Positions 44,875-55,592 are shown, counted from the first letter of the stretch. The stretch: DNA of 64,000 bases from Bacteroidota bacterium (GCA_013696965.1 JACCXN010000035.1:16471-80470), one strand, 5' to 3'. Notes: generated by a model from the sequence alone, not told the origin. Numbers and translations: made by a program.

Positions 44875-45285
44875 CTATTTAAAATTTTCTGTCTTAATAT
44901 CATGCCTAGCAATTTTATAGTTGCCATCTTCCTTAATAATGGAAAATTTTTCAATTGAAGTGACTCTTGCATACTTAATTTTATAAGTAAGGTTCAATTT
45001 AACCTGTTCGGCAAATTCAGCTGTTTGTTCCGCTTCAATTAGCTCATAGGATTTTAAAATCCCCATTGCATTTCTTAGCATTTTTAATTTTTCGGTTCTA
45101 TCTTCTAATGATTCACCCGAATTTAAAGAAACAGTGTATAAATTCGAAACATTTTCATATTCTTCTAATTTAATAAAATTAATAAGAGTTTCAACGGCCT
45201 GTTCAGCCTTGGGTTGATCTATATTTTCTGTTTCACAAGCAACAATTGAAAAGGCAATTAAAATAACAACAAGTAATTTTTTCAT
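44875..45285 (-). CDS. Small lipoprotein, NTF2-like/DUF4019-like
   Basis: A 136-residue lipoprotein with lipobox ending at Cys17 (FSIVAC). Mature part: helices AEQAVETLINFIKLEEYENVSNLYT followed by strands (LNLTYKIKYA, SIEKFSIIKEDGNYKIARHDI), the cone-like NTF2/DUF4019 arrangement. Function unknown. Confidence 0.65.
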   Translation of the reverse strand: MKKLLVVILIAFSIVACETENIDQPKAEQAVETLINFIKLEEYENVSNLYTVSLNSGESLEDRTEKLKMLRNAMGILKSYELIEAEQTAEFAEQVKLNLTYKIKYARVTSIEKFSIIKEDGNYKIARHDIKTENFK

Positions 45286-45386
45286 AGGAACAAGAGTTGA
45301 ATATGTTAGATAAAATGTAATTAATCTGAATTTAATAAAAAATTATTAAACTTTAATGAACCAATTACACGCAATGTATTTTAAAT

Positions 45387-45725
45387 CTAATCCTGGTTCT
45401 GTTTTAGAATAATGTTTTCTTCCTGGGAATGTTTTCTATCCAATAAAAATGGACCGAATGGAACCAGAGAAGCCAAAACAGCTAAAATTCCTTTTAACAA
45501 AGACCATTTATTAGCAAAAAAAACATGGGTTAAAGCAGCAAGATACAAAACGAACAAAATTCCATGAATCCATCCCGTATACTTTACTGCTAAAGGTATA
45601 TCAGCATAATATTTTAGGGGCATGGCAATAAAAAGGAGCAGCAGAAAGGAGATACCCTCCAGTAGGGCAATCAAACGAAACCTGCCAATTGAAGTATTTG
45701 AAAATTCAAATTTCATGCATTCCAT
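45387..45725 (-). CDS. DUF3817 domain membrane protein
   Basis: A 112-residue protein with three helices. RFRLIALLEGISFLLLLFIAMPLKY, VKYTGWIHGILFVLYLAAL and LAVLASLVPFGPFLLDRK are the DUF3817 blocks. Function unknown. ATGs at codons 1 and 4 are both possible. Confidence 0.88.
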   Translation of the reverse strand: MECMKFEFSNTSIGRFRLIALLEGISFLLLLFIAMPLKYYADIPLAVKYTGWIHGILFVLYLAALTHVFFANKWSLLKGILAVLASLVPFGPFLLDRKHSQEENIILKQNQD

Positions 45726-45999
45726 ATTTTTACTTTTATTTATAACTAATAGGTATTTAAAATAGAAGATTCTATTTTAAATTACCATTAATTAAAGAGG
45801 ATTGTGTAAAGTTAATGTTTTTAGAAAGGAAACGAAAAAACCGAAAATGTATTTAAAGAGAAATTAAAGCATTTCTTGGGCTGTCACCTTAACTTATAAT
45901 AGAGTTGAGAATTGAGTTTGTTATATTTTTCCTTCTTTAAACCTTTTTGATAAAGGGTTTATCCAACCAATTTTAAATATTTCACTTTTCTTTTGCTAT

Positions 46000-46275
46000 T
46001 CATTTGGGTAAGTCATCTGACTTTGTTTTGCCCATCTCCTTTGTTTTCAGCGTAATAATCTTATCCTCTTTTCTGTTTTTTTCTGTTTTTATAACAGAAT
46101 TTTCAATGGATCCGATTTTACCTATGTAGTTTTCCTTTTTCATTATTACAGCAGTTGTAATAAAAAGTACTATTAAAATGAATCCTAGAATTAAAATAAT
46201 TGCTTCCATGGATAAATTTATTTGTGCTATTTCACCTGAAATTTTAGAATAACTTTTGTCCTGATATATAAACAT
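46000..46275 (-). CDS. Hypothetical single-helix membrane protein
   Basis: A 91-residue frame; an inner ATG at 46209 (MEAIILILGF) would give a 69-residue protein starting directly with the membrane helix. The helix is followed by a basic, Lys-rich cytoplasmic tail. No family recognised. Confidence 0.4.
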   Translation of the reverse strand: MFIYQDKSYSKISGEIAQINLSMEAIILILGFILIVLFITTAVIMKKENYIGKIGSIENSVIKTEKNRKEDKIITLKTKEMGKTKSDDLPK

Positions 46276-46350
46276 CCGATTGATTTTAAGTTGAATAGCT
46301 AATGTGTATTTTTAATTTACAGGATACTAATAAGGTTAATGAAGGATAGT

Positions 46351-46554
46351 TTAAAATAATTTGTCAAATATACTTTTGCCAACAGTAATCTTGAATTTTT
46401 CCCCTGAAATGTTATATTTTGATCGCAACTTATTTGTAAAAATTGAAAAATCAGAGATAATATCCTTCAGAATTAGTTCGTCTAATTGACCATCGTAATT
46501 TTCGATTTCAAATCTGATTAATTTTTTAAAGGAGTGATTATTTTCCTTATCCAT
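46351..46554 (-). CDS. Hypothetical 67-residue protein
   Basis: Starts MDKENNHSFKKLI. Mixed charged sequence, no signal or membrane segment, no recognised domain. Supported mainly by regular codon use and a clean ATG. Confidence 0.4.
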   Translation of the reverse strand: MDKENNHSFKKLIRFEIENYDGQLDELILKDIISDFSIFTNKLRSKYNISGEKFKITVGKSIFDKLF

Positions 46555-46926
46555 AATTGCATTTTTTTTAATTGTTGTTACAAATTCAGTACTAAAAACA
46601 AAAATTCATATTAAATGCTTGTTTTGGAAGGCCAAAGAGTTCTAATGGTGGAAAAATATCCGCAAGTAGTGGAATTTATTCCGCACAAATTTTAACTCTT
46701 GAATTTTCTATTTCTACTTAAAATGAAATTTAATCATCACTAAATCAATTTATTAGCGATAATTGCAAGGTTTTTATTACATGGGAATGGATATTGACCT
46801 TCCCTATTTTGAATTGCTAAACCTCATATTGCAAAAATCATCAAGGTTTTTACGTCTAAAAAAAAACTGAGTAATGGTTTTTTAAGCAATTTGTATTAAT
46901 ACGGAAGCAATAAATAAATAGGACTA
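46555..46926. other. Divergent intergenic region, nothing recognised
   Basis: AT-rich; no gene, hairpin or consensus promoter seen. Confidence 0.45.
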
Positions 46927-48357
46927 ATGAAAACTAAGAAAAATAAGCTTACTGATTCTTTTCAGTTGCTAAATCCAACTGAGCGCCTAATAAATAAGAA
47001 AAAGGCAGAAATGATGGGAAAGGCCAATAGAGGCAATCTGGATATGCTTATCCATGAATTGCATGTATATCAAGTTGAACTTGAAATTCAGAATGAGGAA
47101 TTGAAAAGGGCAAAAAAAGAGATCGAAATTTCTAGAAATAAATATGCCGATTTATATGATTTTTCTCCTATTGGATATTTTACTTTTGATCAGGAAGGGT
47201 TTATTCAGGAGGTAAATTTGGCTGCCAGTAAAATTCTTAGAATAAACAGAGATTTTTTAATTCATAAAATGTTTCACATTTACATTGTTCCTGAATTTTG
47301 GGATGATTTCAATGATTTTTTAAAAGAAACCATGCAAAGTGATGTAAAGCAGACTTGTGAAATCCAGATGCTAAATAAAGATGGTGAGGTTTTCCATGCT
47401 CAATTAGAAGGAATTAAAATTAGTGGAAATGGAAATAATCCCGATTGCTTCAGGGCTGCACTTATCGATATTACGGATAGAAAAATAGCTGAGAAAGCAT
47501 TGAAAAAAAACACCCATGAATTGCTATTTAATAAAAAACTACTTGAACGAAAATCCCTTGAACTTGCTCAGGTATTTATTCAACTCGCAAAGTCTGAAAG
47601 GGATTTAAGGGAATTGAATGTTAACAAGGATAAGTTTTTTGCAATCATAGCCCATGATTTAAGAAATCCCTTCTCAGTTATGCTTGGTCTAACAAATATC
47701 CTTGTCAATGATTATGAACAAATGGATAAAAGGCAGGTATTAGAGATTCATCAAAAATTAGATTTAACAGTAAACAGAGTTTATTCATTGTTGAATAATT
47801 TATTAAAATGGTCAGTTATTCAGTTTGGAAAAATAGATTATAAGCCAGAAGAAATAAATCTTAATGAATTAATAGTAGAAAGTTTAAAATTACTGCAACA
47901 TTATGCTGAGAACAAGCAAATAACAGTTAAAACCACGGTTGATGAAAATATTGCTGTAGTCGCAGATAAGAATATGTTGGAATCCGTGATTCAAAATTTA
48001 ATAACAAATGCCATAAAATTCACAGCCATTGGAGGTGACGTTCGAATTGAGGCAACTGAGAAAGAAAAATTCACTAAAATAAGTGTTTTGGATACAGGGG
48101 AGGGCCTGGATAAAAAAACCTTAATTAATTTATTTAGAATAGATAAGAAAAACAGTACCAATGGCACTTCAAATGAATCAGGTACAGGTTTAGGTTTGAT
48201 TTTATGCAAAGAGCTAATAGAAATACAGGGTGGAAAGATTTGGGCAGAAAGTGAACCAGGAAAGGGTGGAAAGTTTTCTTTCACATTGCCCAAGAGTGAT
48301 GAAATACCCAAAATAACTAAGGAGTTAAAGGCTAAAATAAACAAAAAAACAATTTGA
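46927..48357 (+). CDS. PAS domain sensor histidine kinase
   Basis: A 476-residue kinase without membrane segments. Residues 38-70 are a helical entry segment (HELHVYQVELEIQNEELKRA). A PAS domain spans about 71-190 (YDFSPIGYFTFDQEG, ending LIDITDRK). The HisKA domain has His243 in FFAIIAHDLRNPF. The ATPase domain shows the N box NLITNAIKFT, G1 DTGEGL and G2 SGTGLGLILCKEL. It should sense an intracellular signal and phosphorylate a receiver. No response regulator is adjacent. Confidence 0.92.
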   Translation: MKTKKNKLTDSFQLLNPTERLINKKKAEMMGKANRGNLDMLIHELHVYQVELEIQNEELKRAKKEIEISRNKYADLYDFSPIGYFTFDQEGFIQEVNLAASKILRINRDFLIHKMFHIYIVPEFWDDFNDFLKETMQSDVKQTCEIQMLNKDGEVFHAQLEGIKISGNGNNPDCFRAALIDITDRKIAEKALKKNTHELLFNKKLLERKSLELAQVFIQLAKSERDLRELNVNKDKFFAIIAHDLRNPFSVMLGLTNILVNDYEQMDKRQVLEIHQKLDLTVNRVYSLLNNLLKWSVIQFGKIDYKPEEINLNELIVESLKLLQHYAENKQITVKTTVDENIAVVADKNMLESVIQNLITNAIKFTAIGGDVRIEATEKEKFTKISVLDTGEGLDKKTLINLFRIDKKNSTNGTSNESGTGLGLILCKELIEIQGGKIWAESEPGKGGKFSFTLPKSDEIPKITKELKAKINKKTI

Positions 48358-48591
48358 AAAAGACATAAATTTTACTTAGTTGTTTTCCCCACATTGTTCT
48401 TATTTTACACATCTTGAGGAGTTTTTTTCCCATAAAATGCAGGCATTGATTCTTTGTTTAAATGCATTTGAAAAATGTAACTTCTTATTTGATAGAATCT
48501 TAAAAATTAGTTTAAAGGATAGTTTAAAAAGGCATAGTATTGTAATAAAAAAGAACTTAATCTAGAAAAACATTAATGGTGTATAAATCCC

Positions 48592-48597
48592 AGGAGG
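48592..48597 (+). promoter_or_regulatory. Strong Shine-Dalgarno, fixes GH15 start
   Basis: AGGAGG lies 8 bases before the ATG at 48606. It favours this ATG over the one at 48576. SD motifs are rare in Bacteroidota. Confidence 0.75.
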
Positions 48598-48605
48598 AAA
48601 TAGAA

Positions 48606-51113
48606 ATGAATAAAGATATTATTCTTGAAAAAGTGCTTGAAGAAAGCATGGTTGAAGTTTTAGAAAAAACTATTTTAAACAATTCAAACAATTCAATTAC
48701 TTCATTAAAAAAAGAAAAAACACATGCCCCGGGTTGGCCAGGCATTGCTCCAAGATGGACATCAGCAGATAAAAACGGAGTAGGTACATCCCTAAACGTT
48801 GCCAGTAAAGTTTGGTTTACCATGAGCCATGGAACCATTAATGAAATTTATTATCCCCAAGTTGATCAAGCTTGCACCAGAGATATGGAATTTATTGTAA
48901 CTGATGGTAAAAAATTCTTTTCTGAAGAAAAAAGAAATACAAGCCATCATATTGAGTATCTAGCAGAAGGTGTTCCTGGTTTTCGTTTAATTAACACTTG
49001 TCATGAAGGTAATTACAGAATTGAGAAAGAAATTATTACTGATCCTTACAGGGATACTTTTTTACAACGAATAAAATTCGTGCCTTTAAAAAAAGATATT
49101 TCTGATTATAAACTATTTATTTTATTAGCTCCACATATCGGGAATTATGGTTCAGGTAATACCGGGTGGACTGGGGATTATAAAGGCATGCCAATGTTGT
49201 TTGCCGAAAGAGGTAATGCTCTTGCCCTTGCGTGCTCAATTCCTTGGTTGAATTATTCTGTTGGTTTTGTGGGAACCTCTGATGGCTGGCAGGACCTTAA
49301 AAGCCATAAGTTTATGAAATGGATCTACAAGCGGGCAGAAAATGGAAATATCGCCATGATAGCTGAAATTGATTTAAAAGAATCTGAAAAAAGCGAAAGC
49401 GAAATCATCATTGCTATAGGATTTGGCAGGAATAGCGCTGAAGCAGGACTAAGAGCCAGGTCAAGTATTTTAGAGGGTTTTGATACAGCAAAAAAAGTAT
49501 ATATAAAGGAATGGCTTAACTGGCAAAAAGATCTTTTTAATTTTAAAACAGCCAAAATATCGGCAAGAGATTTATACCGTGTGAGTACTTCTATTTTAAG
49601 AATTCATGAATCAAAAAGACATCCAGGAGGTTTTATTGCAAGCTTGTCAATTCCTTGGGGCCATTCACGTGGAGACGATGATTTGGGAGGCTATCATTTG
49701 GTCTGGCCAAGAGATTTGGTTCATACGGCAGGAGGTTTATTAGCAGCAAAAGCGGATACTGATGCAAGAAGAGTTCTAACTTATTTAATGGTTACGCAGG
49801 AGGAAGACGGTCATTGGCCACAGAATATGTGGATGGATGGTTTTCCCTATTGGACAGGTGTGCAAATGGATCAGGCAGCGAGTCCAATCCTTCTTATAGA
49901 TTTATCTATTAGAGAAGGCGCTCTTCAATTAGGAGATTTAAAAAGCCTTTGGCCTATGGTTAAAAAAGCAGCTTCCTATCTTGTTTCTCATGGCCCCACT
50001 ACCGATCAGTGCAGATGGGAAGAAAACGCAGGTTACACTCCCTACACACTCGCGGTTGAAATAGCGGCCCTACTAATAGCAGCCGACTGTGCAGAAGTCA
50101 ATCACCATCCTGAAATAGCAATTTATTTACGTGAAACAGCTGATTATTGGAATGAAAGCATAGAAAGATGGACTTATGTTACTGATACTCCATTATCAAG
50201 AAGAGTAGGAGTTGAGGGTTATTACATTCGTGTTTCCACGGCTGAGAATGGGGATGGTAAATTCCCAAAGGAAGATATAATTACAATAACCAACCGTCCT
50301 AAGGGTGCCAATAAAATAAATTCTAGGGATCTTGTAAGTGTTGATGCACTTGCCTTGGTAAGATTTGGATTAAGGGATGCAAAAGATCAAAGGATACTTA
50401 ATACTATTAAGGTTATTGATTCATTATTAAAAAAGGAAACACCAAGTGGCCCCTGTTGGTACAGATATAATAATGATGGTTATGGAGAGCAAAGTGATGG
50501 AACTCCATTTAATGGAACTGGAATAGGAAGACCTTGGCCTTTATTATCAGGTGAAAGGGCTCATTACGAAGTAGCAGCAGGAAATTATAAGGGTGCTTAT
50601 AAATTATTAAAAACCATGGAAAGTTTCGCAAATGAAGGCGGTATGCTCCCTGAACAAATTTGGGATAGCGAGGATATTCCTTCTAAAGAACTTTTCTTTG
50701 GAAAAGCTACCGGTTCTGCCATGCCTCTTGCATGGGCGCATGCAGAATACATTAAGCTTTGTCGTTCCATAACCATGAAAAAGGTTTTTGATATGCCCCC
50801 ACAAACCAAGGAAAGATACATTGATGAAAAAACAAAATCAACATTTGTAGTGTTCAAATTTAACAGCAAATGTAAAAGAATACCTGCAGGTAAAAATTTC
50901 AGGATTGAATCAATGGCCAAAATGAAAATAAGATGGACTAATGACAACTGGCAAACTTCAATGGATTCTTATTCATTTGATACGGGACTAAAGGTTCATG
51001 TTGTTGATTTAATAACAAATGAATTACCAAAAGGAGCAAAAATAATTTTTACATTTTATTGGACAGAATGCAATAAGTGGGAAGGTAAAGATTTTGAAGT
51101 GAAAATAGTTTGA
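48606..51113 (+). CDS. GH15 glucan 1,4-alpha-glucosidase-like enzyme
   Basis: An 835-residue protein without signal peptide. Residues about 35-310 form the N-terminal beta domain of bacterial glucoamylases (APGWPGIAPRWTSADKNGVGTS, MSHGTINEIYYPQVD). The (alpha/alpha)6 catalytic domain follows: GGYHLVWPRDL, DGHWPQNMWMDG, the acid Glu region RWEENAGYTPYTL and base Glu region MLPEQIWDSED. A C-terminal beta domain ends it. It should release glucose from internal alpha-glucan. It is first in the operon with GT4, GH57 and PGI genes; the next gene starts 43 bases on. Confidence 0.9.
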   Translation: MNKDIILEKVLEESMVEVLEKTILNNSNNSITSLKKEKTHAPGWPGIAPRWTSADKNGVGTSLNVASKVWFTMSHGTINEIYYPQVDQACTRDMEFIVTDGKKFFSEEKRNTSHHIEYLAEGVPGFRLINTCHEGNYRIEKEIITDPYRDTFLQRIKFVPLKKDISDYKLFILLAPHIGNYGSGNTGWTGDYKGMPMLFAERGNALALACSIPWLNYSVGFVGTSDGWQDLKSHKFMKWIYKRAENGNIAMIAEIDLKESEKSESEIIIAIGFGRNSAEAGLRARSSILEGFDTAKKVYIKEWLNWQKDLFNFKTAKISARDLYRVSTSILRIHESKRHPGGFIASLSIPWGHSRGDDDLGGYHLVWPRDLVHTAGGLLAAKADTDARRVLTYLMVTQEEDGHWPQNMWMDGFPYWTGVQMDQAASPILLIDLSIREGALQLGDLKSLWPMVKKAASYLVSHGPTTDQCRWEENAGYTPYTLAVEIAALLIAADCAEVNHHPEIAIYLRETADYWNESIERWTYVTDTPLSRRVGVEGYYIRVSTAENGDGKFPKEDIITITNRPKGANKINSRDLVSVDALALVRFGLRDAKDQRILNTIKVIDSLLKKETPSGPCWYRYNNDGYGEQSDGTPFNGTGIGRPWPLLSGERAHYEVAAGNYKGAYKLLKTMESFANEGGMLPEQIWDSEDIPSKELFFGKATGSAMPLAWAHAEYIKLCRSITMKKVFDMPPQTKERYIDEKTKSTFVVFKFNSKCKRIPAGKNFRIESMAKMKIRWTNDNWQTSMDSYSFDTGLKVHVVDLITNELPKGAKIIFTFYWTECNKWEGKDFEVKIV

Positions 51114-51156
51114 AAGACAATCAATAAATATAAATAGCTGCTTTAAAAAAGTAATA

Positions 51157-52446
51157 ATGAAAATACCTGAGGTTTTGATGTTAGGGTGGGAATTTCCACC
51201 TGTTATAAATGGCGGTTTAGGCATTGCTTGTCATGATTTGTCCATCGCTATGGCTGAATTTGCAAATGTTACAATGATTATACCCAAAGCAATACCCGGA
51301 TTTAATACTGGGAAACTTAATGTAATTGGATTAAATAACATAGATGTTAATTCATTTGAGGATATTTCAAGGCAAAATGAATATGGTTCTCTCAATGAGA
51401 TTTACAAAATACCAATGGATCTTGACCCTTATTATTCTACTGATTACACTTCAGAGAGGAAAACAGGTTATATAAACGAGGTAATAATTCAAGGCAAGAA
51501 ATACAGTATTTTTGATATTGACAACCTTTATGGTGGAGATGTAATCCATAAAGTTATTCAGTTTGGAAATATTGCTGCAAAGTTATCCGAAAGATTGAAT
51601 TTCGATATCATTCATACCCATGATTGGATGACAATGGTAGCAGGTATGGAAATAAAAGCGCGTAGTGGAAAACCACTGGTTATGCATATTCATTCCCTTG
51701 AAGTGGACAGGAGCGGGCCCGAAAGCAAAGGATGGATGTATGATATAGAAAAGCAAGGTATGGAGGCTGCAGATTTGCTAATGCCTGTGAGTAGATTTAC
51801 TGCTGAAAATATTGTGAAGTATTATGGGATTGATCCTGCCAAAATTGTACCAGTTCATAATGGAATAAGACCAGTAGTTCCATTTAAATCTGTAAGACCA
51901 TATAAGGAGAAAACAGTTTTATTTATTGGCAGATTAACCAGGCAGAAAGGTCCAGAATATTTTCTTCAGATTGCCTCTAAAATTTTAAAACACAACCCAG
52001 ATGTACGTTTTGTTGTGGCAGGAGCAGGGGAGAGTTTTAGAAAAATGTTGTTGGATAGTTCATATAGCAAAATTGGTAACAGATTTCATTTAACTGGATT
52101 TATCAATCAGCAGGAAATAAAACATTTACTTTCTATTTCAGATGTGTATTTAATGCCCTCTGTTTCTGAACCATTTGGACTTTCTGCAGTTGAAGCAGCT
52201 CAATTTCAGATTCCCTGCGTAATTTCCAAGCAGTCCGGAGTTGCTGAGGTTTTATCCGGCTCACTGAAATTTGATTTCTGGGATGTTGACAGAGCTGCTG
52301 ATTATGTTTTAAATCTAATTGATAATCCTATGTTAAATTCAAAGGTTGTTGATGATGCAAATAAAAATCTTAAACTCATAAGTTGGAATTTAACAGCCAA
52401 AAAAGTTGTTCAGACTTACCGGGATTATAAATTTTGCAACAATTAA
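51157..52446 (+). CDS. GT4 glycosyltransferase (glycogen-synthase-like)
   Basis: A 429-residue GT-B enzyme. The N-terminal domain has LMLGWEFPPVINGGLG and HTHDWMT; the C-terminal domain has LFIGRLTRQKGPEYF and the donor-binding EPFGLSAVEAAQ with the E-x7-E. The KxGGLG-like loop and genes around it support alpha-glucan synthesis from a nucleotide-glucose. The exact donor is not shown. Confidence 0.85.
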   Translation: MKIPEVLMLGWEFPPVINGGLGIACHDLSIAMAEFANVTMIIPKAIPGFNTGKLNVIGLNNIDVNSFEDISRQNEYGSLNEIYKIPMDLDPYYSTDYTSERKTGYINEVIIQGKKYSIFDIDNLYGGDVIHKVIQFGNIAAKLSERLNFDIIHTHDWMTMVAGMEIKARSGKPLVMHIHSLEVDRSGPESKGWMYDIEKQGMEAADLLMPVSRFTAENIVKYYGIDPAKIVPVHNGIRPVVPFKSVRPYKEKTVLFIGRLTRQKGPEYFLQIASKILKHNPDVRFVVAGAGESFRKMLLDSSYSKIGNRFHLTGFINQQEIKHLLSISDVYLMPSVSEPFGLSAVEAAQFQIPCVISKQSGVAEVLSGSLKFDFWDVDRAADYVLNLIDNPMLNSKVVDDANKNLKLISWNLTAKKVVQTYRDYKFCNN

Positions 52447-52489
52447 ATAATAAATAACAGAAATTTTATAACCATTTAATCCAGAACCT

Positions 52490-53725
52490 ATGCCTTCAGT
52501 ATGTTTTTATTTTCAAGTGCACCAACCCTTCAGGTTAAAAAGATATTCGTTTTTTAATATAGGAAATACCCCTATGTATGAAGATGATAAATTAAACAAA
52601 GAGGTTCTTGACAAAGTCTCGGCTAAATGCTATATAAAGACAAATCAGAAAATGCTTGAATTAATTGAGCGTCATAATGGGAAGTTTAAGATCAGTTATT
52701 CCATTAGTGGTATGGCTATTGAACAATTTGAAAGATACAGACCCGATGTTTTAGAATCCTTTGTAGCCTTGGCTAAAACAGGATGCGTTGAATTTTTAGC
52801 TGAAACCTATAACCATTCCCTGAGTTATTTGTTTTCAAAGGATGAGTTCAAAAGACAGGTTCAAAAACATGAGAAGAAAATTAAAAAATATTTCGGACAA
52901 ACTCCTAAGGTGTTCAGAAATACTGAATTAATCTTTAATAATGAACTTGCAGTTGATATTGAAAAAATGGGTTATAAGGGTATTATTTGTGAAGGAGTTG
53001 ATAGATTATTAAATGGAAGGTCTGCAAATTTCCTTTACCAACCTATTGGTACAAGTAAGATAAAAGCATTATTGAAAAATTATAAGCTTTCCGATGATAT
53101 AGCTTTTCGCTTCTCTGACAAGAATTGGAGCGAATTTCCATTAACGGCTGATAAATTCAGTCAATGGGCACATACAATTGCAGGGAATGGAGAAGTTATT
53201 AATCTTTTTATGGATTATGAAACCTTCGGAGAACATCAATGGGAATCCACTGGAGTTTTTGACTTTTTGAATTATATGCCTGAATTCATTTTGAAACACC
53301 CTGATTTCGATTTTAAAACTCCCTCAGAAGTTATTAGCCAGTATCCAGTTAGAGGAGATTACGATGCTCATGATTTTATTTCATGGGCAGATACCGAAAG
53401 GGATTTGTCAGCATGGTTAAGTAATTCATTGCAAGAGGAAGCAATGCAAAGAATTTTTTCTCTGGAGCATTTAGTTAAGGAAGCAGATGATCAGGATCTA
53501 CTCAATGTTTGGGAAAAACTTCAAACATCTGACCATTTCTATTATATGTGTACTAAATTTTGGAATGATGGGGATGTACATAAATATTTCAGCCCCTATG
53601 ATTCTCCCTATGATGCTTACATCTATTACATGAATGTGTTTTGCGATTTCGAAACCAGGGTAAAAAATTCAAGCAAGAATAAACTGGTAATGATTCCGCA
53701 AGAATTTGAACTTGAACTTGTTTGA
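52490..53725 (+). CDS. GH57 alpha-amylase/glucanotransferase-like enzyme
   Basis: A 411-residue protein with the five GH57 blocks: FQVHQPFR (His), the FLAETYNHSL region, FRNTELIFN (nucleophile Glu), MDYETFGEHQ (acid Asp) and SWADTERDLSAWL. Such enzymes hydrolyse or rearrange alpha-1,4 glucans in the cytoplasm. It lies 43 bases after the GT4 gene and fits glycogen trimming. Confidence 0.9.
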   Translation: MPSVCFYFQVHQPFRLKRYSFFNIGNTPMYEDDKLNKEVLDKVSAKCYIKTNQKMLELIERHNGKFKISYSISGMAIEQFERYRPDVLESFVALAKTGCVEFLAETYNHSLSYLFSKDEFKRQVQKHEKKIKKYFGQTPKVFRNTELIFNNELAVDIEKMGYKGIICEGVDRLLNGRSANFLYQPIGTSKIKALLKNYKLSDDIAFRFSDKNWSEFPLTADKFSQWAHTIAGNGEVINLFMDYETFGEHQWESTGVFDFLNYMPEFILKHPDFDFKTPSEVISQYPVRGDYDAHDFISWADTERDLSAWLSNSLQEEAMQRIFSLEHLVKEADDQDLLNVWEKLQTSDHFYYMCTKFWNDGDVHKYFSPYDSPYDAYIYYMNVFCDFETRVKNSSKNKLVMIPQEFELELV

Positions 53726-53823
53726 GAAATGGTTTTAGAATAAGCTTAAAGGATATTTAAAGCACATTTTGAATAAGAATCCTGAATGAAAATCTTAAGA
53801 ACAATTAATAATATAAACTTTAT

Positions 53824-53830
53824 GGGGAGG
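53824..53830 (+). promoter_or_regulatory. Shine-Dalgarno of pgi
   Basis: GGGGAGG, 7 bases before the ATG at 53838. The second strong SD in this operon. Confidence 0.75.
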
Positions 53831-53837
53831 AAAAATA

Positions 53838-55592
53838 ATGATTTATGATTTTTACAATCAAACAAGCGAATTAGAGCGTTATATGCCCAAATTTAAACTT
53901 GGGAAATATCAGAAAAAAATTGATATGAGGCTTAGCCAGATTGAGGAGCAACAATATGTGCTAAGGCTATGGAGCAAAGATGCAAGTTTATGGGGTGAAA
54001 ACAAGGGTGAAAAAACTATTACACAATCCCTAGGATGGTTAAATATAGTGGAAAAAACAATTGCTGCACTTCCCATGCTTTTGAAATTTGAATCGGATAT
54101 ACATTCTTCTGGTTTTAAGCATATAGTTATTTTAGGAATGGGCGGAAGCAGCCTTTCTTCTTTTGTTTACAAAAAAATTATCCAAAAAGAAAATCAAGGT
54201 ATTCCATTTACAGTGCTGGATACAACTGATCCAGAAATAATTTTGGAAACAGAAAAGTTAATTCCTTTAGAAAACACGCTGTTTATTCTTGCCAGCAAAT
54301 CAGGGACTACAGTGGAGCCACAAGCACTTTTTGAATATTTTTATGACAAACTAAAACAAATTAAAGGTGAATCTGCTGGCGAAAATTTTGTTGCTATTAC
54401 AGATCCAGGAACAATGTTAGTGAAACAAGCTAAAGAACTGAACTTCCGACAGATTTTTTTGAATTATTCAGATATTGGTGGCAGATATTCAATTTTTACT
54501 TATTTTGGTATTATACCAGCTATTTTAATGGGTGTTAATGTAGGTGAATTGCTTGAGCGAACCCTGTTAATGGTACATGAATGTTCAGCAGGTGTTCCTC
54601 TCAGGAAAAACCCTGGAGCTGTTCTTGGCGGAGTACTAGCTGAACTGGTTAAACAAGGTAGAAACAAACTTACATTTTTCATGCCTGAGGAAATTTCTCC
54701 AATGAAAATGTGGTTTGAGCAATTAATAGCCGAAAGTACAGGAAAAAAAGGTGTAGGGATTTTGCCTGTTTCTGGCGATATAACTAGTGGAAATACATTT
54801 TACGGAAATGATAGAATTTTTGTATTTATTAACTATGCAGGAGTTTTTGACCAAGAATGGTCGGATAAAATTAATTCTCTAGAAGAAGAGGGGCATCCAG
54901 TTATAATTATTGAGTTGGATGATATTCATGATTTTGGGATGGAATTTTTCAGGTGGCAATTTGCTACAGCTATTTCAGGTGCCATACTAAATATTAACCC
55001 ATTCGATCAACCAAATGTCCAGCAAAATAAAGAGAATACAGAGAAAATTTTAAAAACCATTGAATCTAAGGGACTGCTCAAAGAGGATAAGCCTCTTTTC
55101 ATTGATAAAGGATTACGTTTTTCTGGTACTACAAACGGTTCCGTTACCGCTGAAGCTTTTTTAGATGATTTCTTTTCACTTGCAGTAACAGGTGATTATA
55201 TTGGTATTCAGGCTTATATTCCAGAAACAATCAAAACAACGAGTGAAATAGAAAAACTCAGAAAATTTCTTGAAGAAAATTTACATTTAGCCTCTACCTC
55301 AGGTTTTGGACCCAGGTATTTACATTCAACCGGTCAATTTCATAAAGGAGGACCCAACAATGGATTATTTATTTTATTGACGGGGGGAAATTCAGTTGAT
55401 ATTGATGTACCAGGAAAGCCTTATACTTTTGGCATGTTGAAGAATTCTCAAGCTATAGGAGATTTTAAAGCCTTACAGGATCATAAAAGAAGAGTAATTA
55501 AGATTGATTTAGGCGAAGATGTTTCAAAAGGCTTATATAACTTAAGAGAAACAATAAAAACCTCCCTTACTTTGCAAGTAAAATTTGTTTAA
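53838..55592 (+). CDS. pgi: Glucose-6-phosphate isomerase
   Basis: A 584-residue protein of the PGI family. The first sugar-isomerase domain has VILGMGGSSLSS and ASKSGTTVEP; the second region has IGGRYSIFT and a late FGPRYLHSTGQFHKGG with the conserved His. Closer to the isomerase half of fused transaldolase/isomerase proteins than to classical PGI. It converts glucose-6-P and fructose-6-P. It closes the glucan operon and is followed by a terminator. Confidence 0.87.
   Translation: MIYDFYNQTSELERYMPKFKLGKYQKKIDMRLSQIEEQQYVLRLWSKDASLWGENKGEKTITQSLGWLNIVEKTIAALPMLLKFESDIHSSGFKHIVILGMGGSSLSSFVYKKIIQKENQGIPFTVLDTTDPEIILETEKLIPLENTLFILASKSGTTVEPQALFEYFYDKLKQIKGESAGENFVAITDPGTMLVKQAKELNFRQIFLNYSDIGGRYSIFTYFGIIPAILMGVNVGELLERTLLMVHECSAGVPLRKNPGAVLGGVLAELVKQGRNKLTFFMPEEISPMKMWFEQLIAESTGKKGVGILPVSGDITSGNTFYGNDRIFVFINYAGVFDQEWSDKINSLEEEGHPVIIIELDDIHDFGMEFFRWQFATAISGAILNINPFDQPNVQQNKENTEKILKTIESKGLLKEDKPLFIDKGLRFSGTTNGSVTAEAFLDDFFSLAVTGDYIGIQAYIPETIKTTSEIEKLRKFLEENLHLASTSGFGPRYLHSTGQFHKGGPNNGLFILLTGGNSVDIDVPGKPYTFGMLKNSQAIGDFKALQDHKRRVIKIDLGEDVSKGLYNLRETIKTSLTLQVKFV

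Noticed and set aside
48380-48565. 61-codon frame between the PAS kinase and GH15 genes
   Set aside because: No domain, biased toward Phe/Lys/His, and weak start context; looks like spacer.
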